A stretch of DNA of 64,000 bases from Manihot esculenta (lineage: Eukaryota > Streptophyta > Magnoliopsida > Malpighiales > Euphorbiaceae): the NCBI RefSeq assembly GCF_001659605.2, contig NC_035177.2, positions 4,464,611 through 4,528,610 of the forward strand. Reading direction: 5' to 3'. Within the stretch, counting starts at the first letter, position 1, and the number at the start of each line of letters is the position of its first letter. Below the pieces are notes generated by a model that worked only from the letters and a program-made list of their open reading frames with translations, ran no database searches and had not been told where the DNA came from. The position numbers and the translations under genes are program-made. This document shows positions 1 through 12,600 of this stretch, piece after piece.

Positions 1-362
1 ACATCCAGGCCAACTGAGTTAGTTTGGGCTATATGAGGGGTAAAATGTGCATCAAAGAGAATGTTAGGGGTAATATGGCCCTTTGGACTGCGCTTGGATT
101 GCTTTTGTCCGAGTTCTTAGGTATCAATGGAAGCGTCCTCCCTTACCTTGGGAGCCATAAATGAGGCCTCCTCTCAAGCCTTATACAGCTCGAGAGTGGT
201 CTACAGCCTTTTAATGTATTGAAGCATTTGCTCATTGTTCAGATTGTTGAAACTCGCTTCGTTGATCATAGAGGGTGTGTTTTGTCCATTGCCAGGAGTA
301 GAAGAAATGATAACACCCTCATTGGTAGCAACCTTAGCAGCAGCTCGTGAATTATCAGCCAT
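1..362 (-). pseudogene. Probable LTR-retrotransposon gag N-terminal fragment
   Basis: Read on the minus strand from an ATG at 362, the sequence stays open for about 53 codons (starting MADNSRAAAKVATNEG) and then meets TAG, and further stops follow. The start resembles the N-terminus of a plant retrotransposon gag, but no zinc knuckle or other diagnostic motif is visible, and the fragment leaves the window on the left. I infer a decayed element rather than a host gene. It could also be a chance open frame. Confidence 0.3.
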
Positions 363-1682
363 TTCGAGAAAGGAAGAAAAACAAGATTTCTTTTTTAAAA
401 AAAGTGAATAAGAGACTGGTTTTAATCCAAATGAAGATAATTCAATAGACTCCCAGCAACGAAACCAAATGATATGGGTAAAATGAAACTGTGTCGCGAT
501 TGGCTAATCTGTAAGAAAGAGAAAGTGAGGTGGTTGGTGCTTACGACAGCCACTACGACGCTCAATTCAGTAAACTGAAGAAAAGGAAAAATGTAAAGAA
601 TTGTTTAGAATTCAAGAGTAGTTGTGCAAGAATTGCATATCTTGGACTCTGAGATCATTAGTTTTTATACTGTAAAGAGATAAAATTAATTATCGCATCT
701 CCTATAAATTCGATTAGTCCCATAATTAGGGGATCCCGTGATTATAGGCGTAATGGGGATCTACTGGATTGCGTTCTCTAACGGTAACTTCCCATAGAGT
801 CTTGCCTCATAGTTGGGAGAGCGAGTCTTGATGAAAAGCTGAAGTGTCCGGATCTTCTTTTCCCTCGGTAGGACTAAGTATCTTCTGATTAGATCCTTTC
901 CACGTGGCTCTGTCTCTGAGTGCCGTCATATGACTTACTTTGGACGATTATTGTGCAATATCAAAGATATTTAATCTAAAATAGAAGTGTTGGATTTAAA
1001 ATAAATATTGAATTAACAATTAAATATGAAATAATAATAAAAAACATGAATGAATATGTAAATTTGTAAAAAATAAAAAAAATATAAGTGTAAAAAAAAA
1101 TATAAACTAGTGGTTGTTAACCACTAAACGTTAAGGAGAGTAGTTTTTCAATATCTATTAGTTCAACCATCAAACACTAGAAATTATATTTATCAAATAA
1201 TAAATAATAAAAATTAGTGTTTTAATTTGATATAAACACTAAATACTATATATATTAAAAAGATAATAAAATTGTTAATATAATTATTAAACTTTATTTG
1301 AGAAATATTCTACCGCAAAACTGATTAGGAGGGCTAACCTCAGTTTTGTAATTCTAGATTAAAATTGTGGAATGCGTTTTAGCATTGTGTAACTTTATGT
1401 TTAGTTTCAATAAATTAGGTAGGGGTAAAATTGACATTCAATCCCTTTTAACAGTGAATTTTAATTTTAATTTTATTTTTTTGACAATAGTGAATTTTAA
1501 ATTAAATGGAGTGGAAAAACTTTATTTTTATAATACCTAATTTTTTTAATAAATTAAATATTGAGGGATTATATTATTCGATTTTAAAAATAAGAGAATA
1601 TATCAGTTAATTATTATATAAAATTTTTAAAAAAATAATATTCTCTTTAATTTATATGATATCCATCACGAATATGATATAT
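363..1682. other. Upstream region without a visible gene
   Basis: The first 600 bases have balanced composition and could be the leader or LTR of the gag-like fragment to the left. From about 960 the sequence is strongly AT-rich with homopolymer runs. I see no coding frame, tRNA-like fold or clear terminal repeats. It probably forms the distal upstream region of the syntaxin gene. Confidence 0.4.
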
Positions 1683-1846
1683 TAAAAATTCTACACACAA
1701 AAGTCCAACCAAACACCGCTCCTACCTTGAAAAGCACCGGCCAGAAACAGGATGGAGGAAGCACCGCATCGCATTCCCATCCTACCTTAGTCCGGCTGCT
1801 TACTTAATCCAATAGTCAACTGCCACGTTTCCATCTTCCAGGTGTC

Positions 1847-1858
1847 CACGTCGACGTG
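1847..1858. promoter_or_regulatory. 12-bp palindrome with two ACGT cores (G-box/ABRE-like)
   Basis: CACGTCGACGTG is a perfect 12-bp palindrome made of two ACGT cores back to back, about 225 bases before the syntaxin ATG. ACGT cores of this kind are bound by plant bZIP factors of the ABF and TGA types. A regulatory role here is inferred from sequence and position only. Confidence 0.5.
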
Positions 1859-1925
1859 CCTCAACAGTATGTTATGAGTTCAGACACCCCAAAACCCCAA
1901 AAAACAAAGCAAGCGTCAACCGTCA

Positions 1926-1948
1926 TCTCTCTCTCTCTTTCTCTCTCT
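1926..1948 (+). promoter_or_regulatory. CT-rich tract in promoter/5' UTR of the syntaxin gene
   Basis: A run of CT dinucleotides broken by TTT lies about 140 bases before the ATG. Pyrimidine tracts near the transcription start or in the 5' UTR are common in plant housekeeping genes. No clear TATA box is seen at a fitting distance. Confidence 0.4.
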
Positions 1949-2083
1949 AAATTCCAACTTCTTTTTCTGATCCTTATACCCAAACGCCCGCTTTCCATTC
2001 CTTTCTCGTCAGATTTTCTCGAGAAAGTGTTTGGGAGGGGGGATTCATCCATCTTTGATATTTTGATATAGTTTTCGATTATT

Positions 2084-5000
2084 ATGAGCTTTCAAGATCT
2101 CGAGGCTGGACGGCCCTTGGCGGCCTCTAGGAGAGACCTCATCAATGGCAAGAAAGACTCTACGCAAGCGGTTGTCTCTGGAATCTTCCAGATAACCACC
2201 GCCGTTTCGACTTTTCAACGCCTTGTTAATACTCTTGGCACTCCTAAGGATACCCCTGAGCTCCGTGAGAAGCTGTGAGTTTAATTTTGTTTAGCTTCGG
2301 AGGTTGTATTTTGTATTGGATTATGGATTATTCTGATTTTATTTGATTAATTTTGTGTTCAATTTTCAAATTGGATTTTGGTTGAATTGAATCGCTTAAT
2401 TTTCGAAGTGCGTCATTGTGAATTTATTCTGTTGCTTAATTTTTGAAATGCGGATCGATCATTATTGATTGTTAGGGTTTTGAAGGATTTCAGCATTGTT
2501 GCTCAATATGGATGAACCTGCCTTTGCTTGTACAACGCTAGAAAAATAACAATTGCCAAAGCCATTCATTTTAACTGTCGAATAGGATGGGATCCATTCA
2601 TTTTAACTGTAGACTGGGATGGGATATGTAGGTTTTACTTCTAGGCATTTTCATGAACCAAGATCATATGATAATTTTTTTAGCAAGCAGCAGTTCTCAG
2701 AATATTTGTCATTTTACAGGAAACTTTCTTTCTTCGTCCTCACATTCCATTTGATGGTTGAGACTGTTGTACGAGGTGCGCTAAAAGAATATTGTCTCAA
2801 TTTGACTTCACTGTTGGCGTGGCTAGTTTTTCAAAACCAATTAAAATTGCTTCTGGAGTTGCCTTTGTTAAAGTTCTGAGACATGCAAGGGATATTTGTG
2901 TTTTTCTAATGTTAAGGAAGATTGGTTAAGAGTTAGATAAAGTGCAGGGTTAGTGTTAGGTGGGATTTAAGTACTTAATAAGCTCCATACTGTTAACATT
3001 TATTGGAAGGGAAAAGAGAAGTGAAAGCAAAACTTGTAGTATAAGTAACTCAACCTTCCTGCATAACTTATGATAGGACTCAACCATATCTATCTCTGTC
3101 TACTTCATATTCTCTTGTATTTCTTTGTTTAAAAGGGCATGGTTTGGATGGATGGATAAGCTCTCTGTTACAGTGTTACTGTTTGTTACATAGATGATGA
3201 CCATGAACTTGTGATGTGATTTATTTTGAGGTTACATTTGTAAGTTGGCGAACAATGTGGTAAAACAAATGGCAATAGTTTATAACACTTTTTGTTGTAT
3301 ATTTATTGAAAAAAGGAGAAAAAAAAAACTACTCTTAGCCATTGCATGCCATGCACTGAGAAATAGTAAGCAAAAATAAGTGATTAGTTGAGGACATTGT
3401 TGTCTTTAACCTCGGTGGCATCTTGGTAGCAGGTAGCCTTTTTTATAAGGTGCCTGGTTAGCTAGTTTAGTTTTCAAGGTCAAGGGCTAGTTTTGTACTT
3501 TTTTTAATTAAATTGGAAATAAGAATTCTGATAGGCGACACAGTTGATGAGCAACCGTTCTCCTTCTCCCTTTATTTCCTTGTTAATGATTTCAACAAAA
3601 TGTTCCTGTAAATATCTATTCTGACTGGAACTTGGGTTGACTTTCTTGCTTTGTAGGCACAAAACAAGGCTACATATTGGGCAGTTGGTTAAGGATACTT
3701 CAGCAAAACTTAAACAAGCAAGTGAAACAGATCATCATGCTGGTGTTAGTGTAAGTTGCTCATGGTCATTACTACTTCTTTAGTTTATTTATTTGTAGTA
3801 ACCTGTTTTAATTTTTAAGTAGACCCCCTCCCCCTCCCTTTTTTTCTACTTTTCATCATATGATATCCTTTTCAGCTGTAATTTTTCACTTAGATCACTA
3901 GTATCTTAGCTTTCCTCTTCTTTTTCTTTTTCGTAATTGCAGCAAAGCAAAAAGATTGCTGATGCTAAACTTGCAAAAGATTTTCAAGCAGTTCTGAGAG
4001 AATTTCAAAAGGCTCAACGGCTTGCGGCTGAGAGAGAAACAGCATACACCCCTTTTGTTCCCCAGGCAGTTCTTCCATCAAGGTGATTGTTTTTGGACTG
4101 TCGATTATATAATTAAAGTGCCAATGTAAGTGAATTTATTAGTCTTCACCAAATGAAGTATCTTAAGATGTCAAGTTTGGTGCAATGAGTAATTTGCTTT
4201 CAGAAAGTATTTGCACATTGACCTCATTTAATGCACAAATGTTTGTGCATTGCACATAATCCTGAATGTTTTGCAGCAAGTAGATGTTATGGATTCTTAG
4301 TAAAATGAATTATGTATGCTTGTTGAAACTTCTTTTCTTTTTTTAAATATATTTCTCTCCTTTTTACTTTATGTACACAAAACATGCTGTCACATATTCT
4401 GAAAGCAGACATGGAGCTTGTACTAGTACTATGGTGTGCATGGTTCTTTGGGATCCCAATCAGAATCAAAGAATTGTAATGAACTTAATTTATTTTACTG
4501 GTTTGGTTTGATTTGGTTTGGTTCAGTTTTAGTTTTTCACTAAGAACTGTCTCAGAATCATACCATAACAGAACCGAATTGAGAACTGATTTTATACACA
4601 TATTTTGTAGGTATATTATAATTATTATATTTTATATATTATAATTATGGACAATTTAAAAACTATTATTATACAATTTATTAATAACTTTAGTTATGAA
4701 AATGCTGAATTAATTTATCATTCTTAGTTATAAGCATACTACTATATTTATAATATATTAATAATTTATTATATATATATCCTATAATTAAAGATGGTTA
4801 AATTAAAAGGTAACTAGAGTGTGTGTGCGCTATATATATATATGATATAAATTTGTGTTAATAAATGACTTCAAAACTTAAATAGTAATTCAAGTATGAC
4901 TTTACATGAAAAAATTGTTTTAAGAACCAAAAATCATACTAGAGGCAAAGAACTGAGAACCGTACTAAATTGGAGGCGATACAGCAAAGAGCCAAATAAG

Positions 5001-6688
5001 AACTGTATCAAAACTTTGGTTTGGTTCCCATTCCCTGGTAGAACCTAATCCGGAACCGGAACTGCATACCCTTTAACTGGTAACAATTAGTGGCAGTTAG
5101 TAGAAGTATGGTTTTGAAGAGAAATTAGAGTTGACTAAGTCAAGTTTTTCAGTGGCAGTTACTAATGTTTTGGGTATAATTGAAGTGAATGTACCTAGAC
5201 AATTCATTCAAGAAGAATCAATACAAGATCATAATCTTCTCTCACTATATTCTCTATCCTAATATATGGTATTGGAGTCGGGATATCTTTTAGTAGTCAG
5301 CGTTAAGAAGTTTCTCATGATATTTCATCACTTCTTTTGTTTAGACAAAAATTTTGTGAACATCTGTACTTTGATTATATTATTTATAGGAAAAATCTTT
5401 ATTTGTACTAAACATTTAGCAAATTTGATGTTTTTGTTTACAATATGTGCAGCTATACGGCTAGTGAAATGGACATGAAGTCTGATACGAGTCCAGAGCA
5501 GCGTGCTCTTCTTGTGGAATCAAGAAGGTTAGTTCTGCTTGTGGACATGTGGTAGACCTTTTCATGAATCATCTTAGTGTTTAAAGAAATTGATCTATTC
5601 ATTTTTTTCTATTTGTATTCTTTTTTCATGGTTTAAGTCTGGAAGGCACTATTTAATGAAAGTTCAGATTCTAAATCCTTTGATTGTTTGTTGGTTTTCA
5701 AAAAATTGTTCTCATTTTTCTGTTTGCTCTTATGATTACCATAGGAAAAAAAACAGGTTAGGACCTTGAATTCTTCCATGTGCATGTGAGGGACCTAGAA
5801 GGACTTGGATTTAAGCATTGATGACCTTCTCTTCTCATTACTAAATATAAAAATTCAAATGAATGAATGAATCTCTTACCAAAATTTCCTAAGGTCCTAA
5901 GGATAAAAAAACATCTCTTCCATTGCAGTTGCATAGATCTTACTTTTTGCAAGTTAAGAAGGTGATATACTGGGACATCATTTAGCATATACTCTTTGAA
6001 ATACCTGTTTAAAAGTTATTTCATTGATTTGATTGCCTGAAGCAGAATGTCGCAGTTGCAATAATCTTTTCTCTTCTTCAATGATAATCGAGTGTTATCG
6101 TTTGTTGCAGACAGGAGGTCCTGTTGTTGGACAATGAGATTGCCTTCAATGAGGCTATCATTGAGGAAAGAGAGCAGGGAATACAAGAAATTCAGCAGCA
6201 AATTGGTGAGGTGAATGAGATTTTTAAAGATCTTGCTGTTCTTGTTCATGAGCAAGGAGCTATGATTGGTAATTCCTTTTTCTCTTTTCATGTGGAACTA
6301 GATATATATATATATTGGGTCATTCACCATAGTGGACTACACCCCTTCCCTCTCACTTTATGCACTACATTCCCCTTGCCTGCCCTGTGTATTGCAGATG
6401 ATATTGGATCTCATATAGAAAATGCTCAAGCTGCCACTGCACAGGGAAAAACACAACTTGTGAAAGCAGCAAAAACCCAAAGATCAAATTCTTCTCTGGT
6501 AAAAATGACTTCAAATCCTTATCTGTAACTGCTGATATTCTTTGTTGTCATGTTGGGTACACTAAATTTCACGTGTTAGATATTTAAGCTTCTAATTTAA
6601 AAGTTCCATTTTTGCAATTCAGGCATGCTTGTTGTTGGTGATATTTGGGATTGTGCTGTTGATTGTGATCGTAGTACTTGCTGCTTGA
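2084..6688 (+). CDS. SYP22: SYP22/VAM3-like Qa-SNARE syntaxin, seven exons, 274 aa
   Basis: Exons placed by GT-AG borders and an open frame are 2084-2274, 3657-3750, 3943-4082, 5453-5527, 6111-6268, 6398-6498 and 6623-6688. They join to 275 codons including TGA, the usual size of plant SYP2-class syntaxins. The start [11 protein letters not shown] and the segments [20 protein letters not shown] and [20 protein letters not shown] are highly typical of SYP22/VAM3. Exons 1-4 encode the N-terminal helical (Habc) region. Exons 5-6 encode the SNARE coiled coil, with the zero-layer glutamine at about Q215 (HEQGAM). Exon 7 encodes a C-terminal membrane anchor of about 21 residues ending in two alanines. 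Such proteins act in fusion at the prevacuolar compartment and vacuole. Intron 3 carries old transposon pieces. SYP22 versus its close paralogue SYP23 cannot be decided here. Confidence 0.93.
4497..5077. repeat. Diverged MITE-like repeat in syntaxin intron 3
   Basis: The left part is rich in GGTTTGGTTTGATTTGG-type runs. The right part holds the complementary style (GAACCG, GGAACCGGAACTG), which gives a loose inverted-repeat structure around an AT-rich core. The style resembles the better preserved element at 25367-25839. Ends and target duplication are not clear, so the limits are approximate. Confidence 0.4.
5078..5283 (+). mobile_element. Copia-type LTR end plus primer-binding-site relic
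   Basis: The stretch ends in a pyrimidine-rich segment (CTTCTCTCACTATATTCTCTATCC) and is followed at 5268 by TGGTATTGGAGTCGG. That resembles the initiator-tRNA-Met primer site TGGTATCAGAGC that follows Copia LTRs. No internal coding part remains. This is a relic in the intron immediately before exon 4 of the syntaxin gene. Confidence 0.45.
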
Positions 6689-6980
6689 TTCAGAGTTAAT
6701 CTTGAGTTCAATCGCTGACCATTTCAAGAGGTGTTGGAAACAAGATAAGAGATCTCCTTGCTAATTTGTTTGTTTTTTTTTTTTTTTTTAAACGAGAAAA
6801 TCGTGACTGTCTCACTGCTGGTGTTAAAGGTGGTAATATATTGGTTGGCATTTGCATAGGGTTGATATTTATGGGTGGTTTAATTTATCTTGGTTCTGTT
6901 CTTTTCTGTGTTATTCAGTTGTGTTGGGATTCTAGGGCGCGTGTGATAGGGTTGTCTTTGTTCTTTTCAACTTTGAAACT

Positions 6981-6994
6981 AATAAATAAAATAT
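6981..6994 (+). terminator. Candidate polyadenylation signal of the syntaxin gene
   Basis: AATAAATAAAATATT lies about 295 bases after the stop codon, inside T-rich sequence, and fits a plant near-upstream polyadenylation element. The 3' UTR between 6689 and here is otherwise unremarkable apart from a 16-base T run near 6773. Confidence 0.45.
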
Positions 6995-7105
6995 TAATTC
7001 TTTTGCTTGTCTCTGTAATTACTTTGATTTTTTACTCTCTTTATTTATACTTGGTATATTCCATCATTTAGGCCCGTTCGGCAGCACTAATGGTATTACA
7101 GCCAT

Positions 7106-7222
7106 TAACTGTTGTAGTAATGGATAGTTGTAATGGTTATAATAGCCGCTAACTGTTAACTGTTGTAGTAGTGGATAGTTGTAATGGTTATAGTAGCCGG
7201 TAACTGTTGTAGTAATGAATGA
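7106..7222. repeat. Imperfect tandem repeat, about 50-bp unit
   Basis: A unit that begins TAACTGTTGTAGTAATGGATAG and contains GTAATGGTTATA occurs twice, and a third partial copy starts near 7201. The block follows a segment reading GGCCCGTTCGGCAGCAC, which could be one end of a small DNA transposon. No matching opposite end was found. Confidence 0.55.
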
Positions 7223-9360
7223 TTATTGTAACAGCAATAGCTGTTTAAGTAGTGTTTAATATAATGTCATGAGTAATTTTTTATAAATCATTTTTTCAAT
7301 CATTAAATAATACTGAACACTATTTTAACAGAGCCTTAAAGTCTTTCCTTAATTACCAAGTGTTTCTATAAATCAATTTTTCTTACAATATCTTCTCTTA
7401 TTGCTTGAAACTTGCTGTAATGTAATGTTAACAATTTTCAGTAAGCTGTTAAGTTGTCAACACCGATTTCACATGTAATAATTAAATTAAGCCATGAACT
7501 GGGGCCAGAGAATTGGGTCGAAGGGGTCAAAAATTTAATTTGTTTCGAATTAAATTTAAAAGAACTATGTGTATAATAAATTATTTACTGAACGAGAATA
7601 AATAAATAAAACGACACAAATTTTTCAATCTATAGTAATTATACGGTAAAAAGTTCATAAAATAATTATTTATCCCTATTGTTTTAATTACAATTGTCCT
7701 TGCTCAAAAAAAAAAAAAATTGTCCGAAAATATCATTGTAAATAATTAAAAAAATATATATATAACTTCTCACTATAATGTTATAATTCATCTTACAATG
7801 CAACACATTATTGGTATAACAATTAGTTAATCCGCTAAAATTATTGTACACAGTTTCAATGAGCATTAGAAATATATTTGATGTCACTCTTTAATAATAT
7901 TTAAATTTTGTAGTTAAAAACTTTTAAAATAAATCAATCCATTATAAACAAACAAAATTAAAAAAAAAAAAAAAAACTTTCATCTCTCTAGTTCTTATAT
8001 TTTCACCTAGACAATATATTTTTCCGTTGATAAATTTAAAATAGGAAAACTAAAATTTTAATCTAAAGATTAAAAAAACAAATTTGAAGGAGTTAAAAGA
8101 TGCAGGTATTAACCTGTTGAGCTTTAAAGGAGTTAGATAATTGTACCTTATTAAAAAATAAATTTATAACTAAAATGTAAAAATGCATAAATGGATATTT
8201 TTTTCCTGTTCAATTGGCATTGTATATGTATAAATTTCTATGCAGATCGGATGCATCAATTAACCTAAGTCGTTGATATATCAATTTAGTTCTAATAAAA
8301 TGTTATTATTTAAATTAATTGTAAAATTTATCATAATTTTAGCTGATATATCATTTTTATTTTTATACATTTAACAATCACTGGACTCGTTACCGGTTGT
8401 TTTCAAAACATTAACACTTGTTCAAGGCCAGAACGACATCAATCAAATACAACTTCTAATCGTCTGAGTTCCCAGTTAGTTTCAAGTCCAGTTATCTAAT
8501 GTAATTTTAATTCCTCTTTTTTTACAACTTCATAACATCCTCGAGATTTAATATGAAGGAATAATTGCTATTACTTCCCTTGATTTTTAGATTAAAAAAA
8601 AATCACTAATCATCTCTATTTTAATCAATTACAGCGTCCTGTACTTTATCATTATAATTTAATATTTAAAATTATAGAAATTAAATAATATAAATATTTA
8701 GAACAGCTAAGCAGTTTTTTTTAATTGAATGGTTTTTAAATAATAATAAACTAATAAATTTAATAAAAACTTAAAAAGCACTGGATGGATTCCACTCTGA
8801 TTCAAAGCCCCCGCCGAGTCTTAATTGAACTCCATAAATACATGAATAAAATAAATTAATTTAATAAGGTAAAACACAAATAACACTTTATGAAAAAGAA
8901 AAAAGGACTTGCACCGTTTAAAGAGAAGAAAAAAAATATGCATACGCATTATTGATCTATTCCCTTTTCTTTTATTTTAGGCCTGCTGGACAGAAAAAAC
9001 CAAATTTTTTATTAACTAGCAATTATTTTTAAATATTTTAATTTTAGATTACATATCTCAACCTATAAGATTGAGAATAAGTATAGCCAACATCAATTTG
9101 GAAAAATTTAAATTTCAATAATAAACAAAAGCTAAGAATAGTTTATACTCTGGATGCATTTTGTTATGGATGACAAAATGAACCCAAGTATGAGTTTAAC
9201 ACTCCAAAATCTGCATTTGTTGCTTATAGGTTGAAATATCCAATCGAAAATTAGAATGTTTGAATATAATTGCCAACTAGCAAAAATATTTGAGCTTTTT
9301 CTATCCAAATCGGCCTTTATTTTATCTCTTTGTTTTCAATAAATCAACACAAATAAAAAA
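7223..9360. other. AT-rich intergenic region, no gene seen
   Basis: This lies between the 3' end of the syntaxin gene and the 3' UTR of the convergent ubiquitin ligase gene. It is strongly AT-rich, with poly-A runs near 7705 and 7960. Short open frames have no recognisable content. The ligase 3' UTR probably begins on the minus strand at 9613 and extends to about 9360. Confidence 0.6.
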
Positions 9361-9613
9361 ATGAAAGCAAACCATGAACTCGTGAGACTTCTCTGTAGCA
9401 GTCACCTCAGTCTTGACCGAATGCGGTTGCAAGTGAGGCTTTGATACAGTGAAACGCATGGCGAGTGTCTTTGATCACCTCGTAAATTCCAAGTTCAACC
9501 TGAAAGCTCCTAGCTGGGGCAGACTCAGATTACTTATAATCACAGTTTTCGCCGGAATATAACCAACTGTTGATCTCATTGGTGCCGGATCTTTGATTTT
9601 TTCTTGTAAAATG

Positions 9614-12600
9614 CTAATCAACTGTGTGCTGTTTGCAGCCCTTGGGTCCATAGTGCTGAGAGCTGCGCCTCACAATCTTTTTGCACAAGTAACAATAGTG
9701 CTTTTGGCATGCCCAGCAAAATATATGATTATTATTGCCAACCTGTGAGTTTACCAAAATTATATGGTGGAGAATCCCAGTCAGTTGATGCACCTCAATA
9801 ATTTATCACACATAATTGATTATAGGCTCATGTGAGATTATATTATCAAGTTATTCAATATTCATTAGGGCTTAACTTCTCAAAAGCATGCTGTTAATTT
9901 CAATTGCTACACCGGATAATTGTTGAAAGTATGGAATAATGCTTAATTTCACCCCTGAACATATTGGGAAGTTCAGTTTAGCTCATTTGTAACTTTTTTT
10001 TCCAAATTTAATGCAAAAGTTTCAATTTAACCTCAATTTAGCTCAAAAGATAAAAGAAAATCAAGAAATGAGCTTCTTCATTTTTGGATTAAATCAAGAA
10101 ATCAAGAAATTTGGCTGAAAATGTCTCATTTTTAAGCTAAATTGAGCTTAAATTGAAACTTCTTGGTTAATTTGGAGAAAAAAAATTGAAAACGGGCTAA
10201 ATTGAATTTCTCAATAAGTATTGGTGTGAAATTGAACATTTAGCCATTGAAATAATCATAGTTTGGCACGAACACAGCTCTTAATTATAATCATTTTGAA
10301 TTTGGACACATCACATAGGCATCATGTCAACATAGAAAAACACACTTGCTGTACATTCAACAACATCCACAGATCCAAAATGTGCCTATCTAAAGCCAGT
10401 ATTTCACTAACCTTTGCATTAAATTGACCACAATTAGGGCATGAGTCACCATGCTTGGCAAAGAGCTCAGCTTGAACCTGAGCCACAATCTGACGAGCAT
10501 TCATCCGCTCCTCCCACTGCCTAATTGTATCTTGTGGAAATAGTTCGCACGATCCATCCCTTCATAATACAAGTTCATTTATAGCTAAACCAATTCACAA
10601 TTAAGTTTACACAATTATGTATGCAATGAAACAAAAGAAATCATGAACACATCCAAATAAATTTTTGATAAAAGAGTGAAACATGGTTCACTTACCTAAA
10701 ATGATCATATCCATCAATTGCACTGTTACAGCGGTAACAGAAGTACTGCCCACAATTATTACATACCACCTTGTTGCAACCTTCAGTTCTTGAGATTGCC
10801 ATCTTACAAGACGGGCATTGCTTAGCATCACGAAGTATTTCCTTCACACTAAGAAGGTCATTGATCATCTCAAGCTCCTTACGCCTTTGCTCGCCCTTGA
10901 GTTGAGATGAATTTTGGCGTTCCTGAAGGTGGAAATCAATGACATTGAAGGCATTTATTCATGAGTAATCTGGAAAATATCTTGCTAGAGCAATTATGAT
11001 GCTGAAATACCAGTAAAAGGATGGAGAAAACATCAATAGAAAATGATAATCCCATAGCGCTAAAAATCCCTGAGATTTTCTGTTAAGCTCTTTATTCACC
11101 TCTTTGAAGTTATGGGCCACGTTGAATTCCTAGTCACTATAATGGGCTTTTGATCATTTTGTGGTGTTTGAAAAACTAAATTGCCATATGATGTTAAAAC
11201 AACAATTATTTACTGAAGATTGTTTAAGTTGAAAAGTCAGAAGGGATAGTTGCTATTTGAAATGTGACTAGCCAAAAATAAAATAAAATAAAAAACACCG
11301 ACCAGCATCAGTTTTTTATTTTTTTTTAACTTTTTCTAATTGCTATTTGAAATCGCGACTAGCTTTTGTTTAAAAAAAAAAAAAATCTTCAATGGCCATT
11401 TATGGTTTCAAACAGCAACCTTTTTCACTTGTCAACTCAACACCCTTAAATAAATAAGTCGTATGTCAACACCATATGATGAAGTTTTTCTAACACAATC
11501 AAAATATCAAAGCTCCTCTATAACTCCTATCAGTATTGCACTCCAATGTACAGTATAGTAATTACAATACTATTTATTCTTACTTATCATAAGACAGAGA
11601 AATGCTGCTTGAACTATAGAATTTGGTACAAGGAAGCTGAGAATAAGGCAGCAGATGCTTTATACAAAGTCCAGATTTCTGGTATTTATATTTCCTAACT
11701 TCTTTCATTTTTAATACTAGGATGGAATAAGCCAGAGGATCTTATAAAGACAACGATGAAGCTCCAGAGCTGCACCAAGCTTTATTAGTAAATCTATTTC
11801 AATTTTCAATTCCTAATTACACTCTCAAAGCTAGACTCTCATATTATAAAGGAGGTATCTGCAGGGAGCAACAGATTAAGGCTTAGATTAATTAAGACTT
11901 ATCATCAATCTCCTATTGGAGGCACTTACAACAGACTGAGACAAGTATTTTGCACGCATGGGAAGCAAAAAATCAGTGATAGAGTGGGTTCTAACCGGTG
12001 ATGCTTGCTGGAGGTTCAACTCCAAGTCTTGTATCATCTACACAGGATTTACTAAAACAATTGCCCATGCCATTACAAGCTTAGCAATCCATATCCAAAA
12101 AATTTCATTGACAAACTACCCAAATCCTAGGGGTTTGAACTTCAACCTGATTCTGGTGGTGTGAGATACAATCACTAAATGTGCTAATTTTTTGCTCTCT
12201 CTTGTCCTCAATTAGCTGGCTACATGTGCTTTGCTCAATCAATAGTGGGATAAGTGGTTGTACTTGGCAGATTGGTGGTAAAACACCAGCTTTCACTATG
12301 CTCTGGAGATGACCTGATTTCAGGCACTATATGGATGGATACCCTCCCCCTCTAGCAGTCCTGCCTAATCAATCCATTTTGGTAACTGCTGTTGAAGAAT
12401 TTCTAAGTTCTAACTTCTAACTGATAGAACTCAAGAGTTTGAACATTTGAAGGAACAACTGGCAATAAACAGCAACAAAATGAAGCAATTTGCGGGCAAA
12501 AACATATCAGACAGAGAATTTCAAGTGGAAGACTGGTATACCTAAAACAAAAGCCTTGCTGACAATCAAGCATCAAATTTAGGTGATCCTCAAGCTAACA

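Noticed and set aside
1856..2071. 71-codon frame just before the syntaxin start
   Set aside because: It consists of promoter and CT-rich leader translation. It could be an upstream open frame only if transcription starts before 1856, for which there is no sign.
5266..5478. 70-codon frame across syntaxin intron 3 and exon 4
   Set aside because: It runs through the intron, and its frame differs from the syntaxin frame in the exon.
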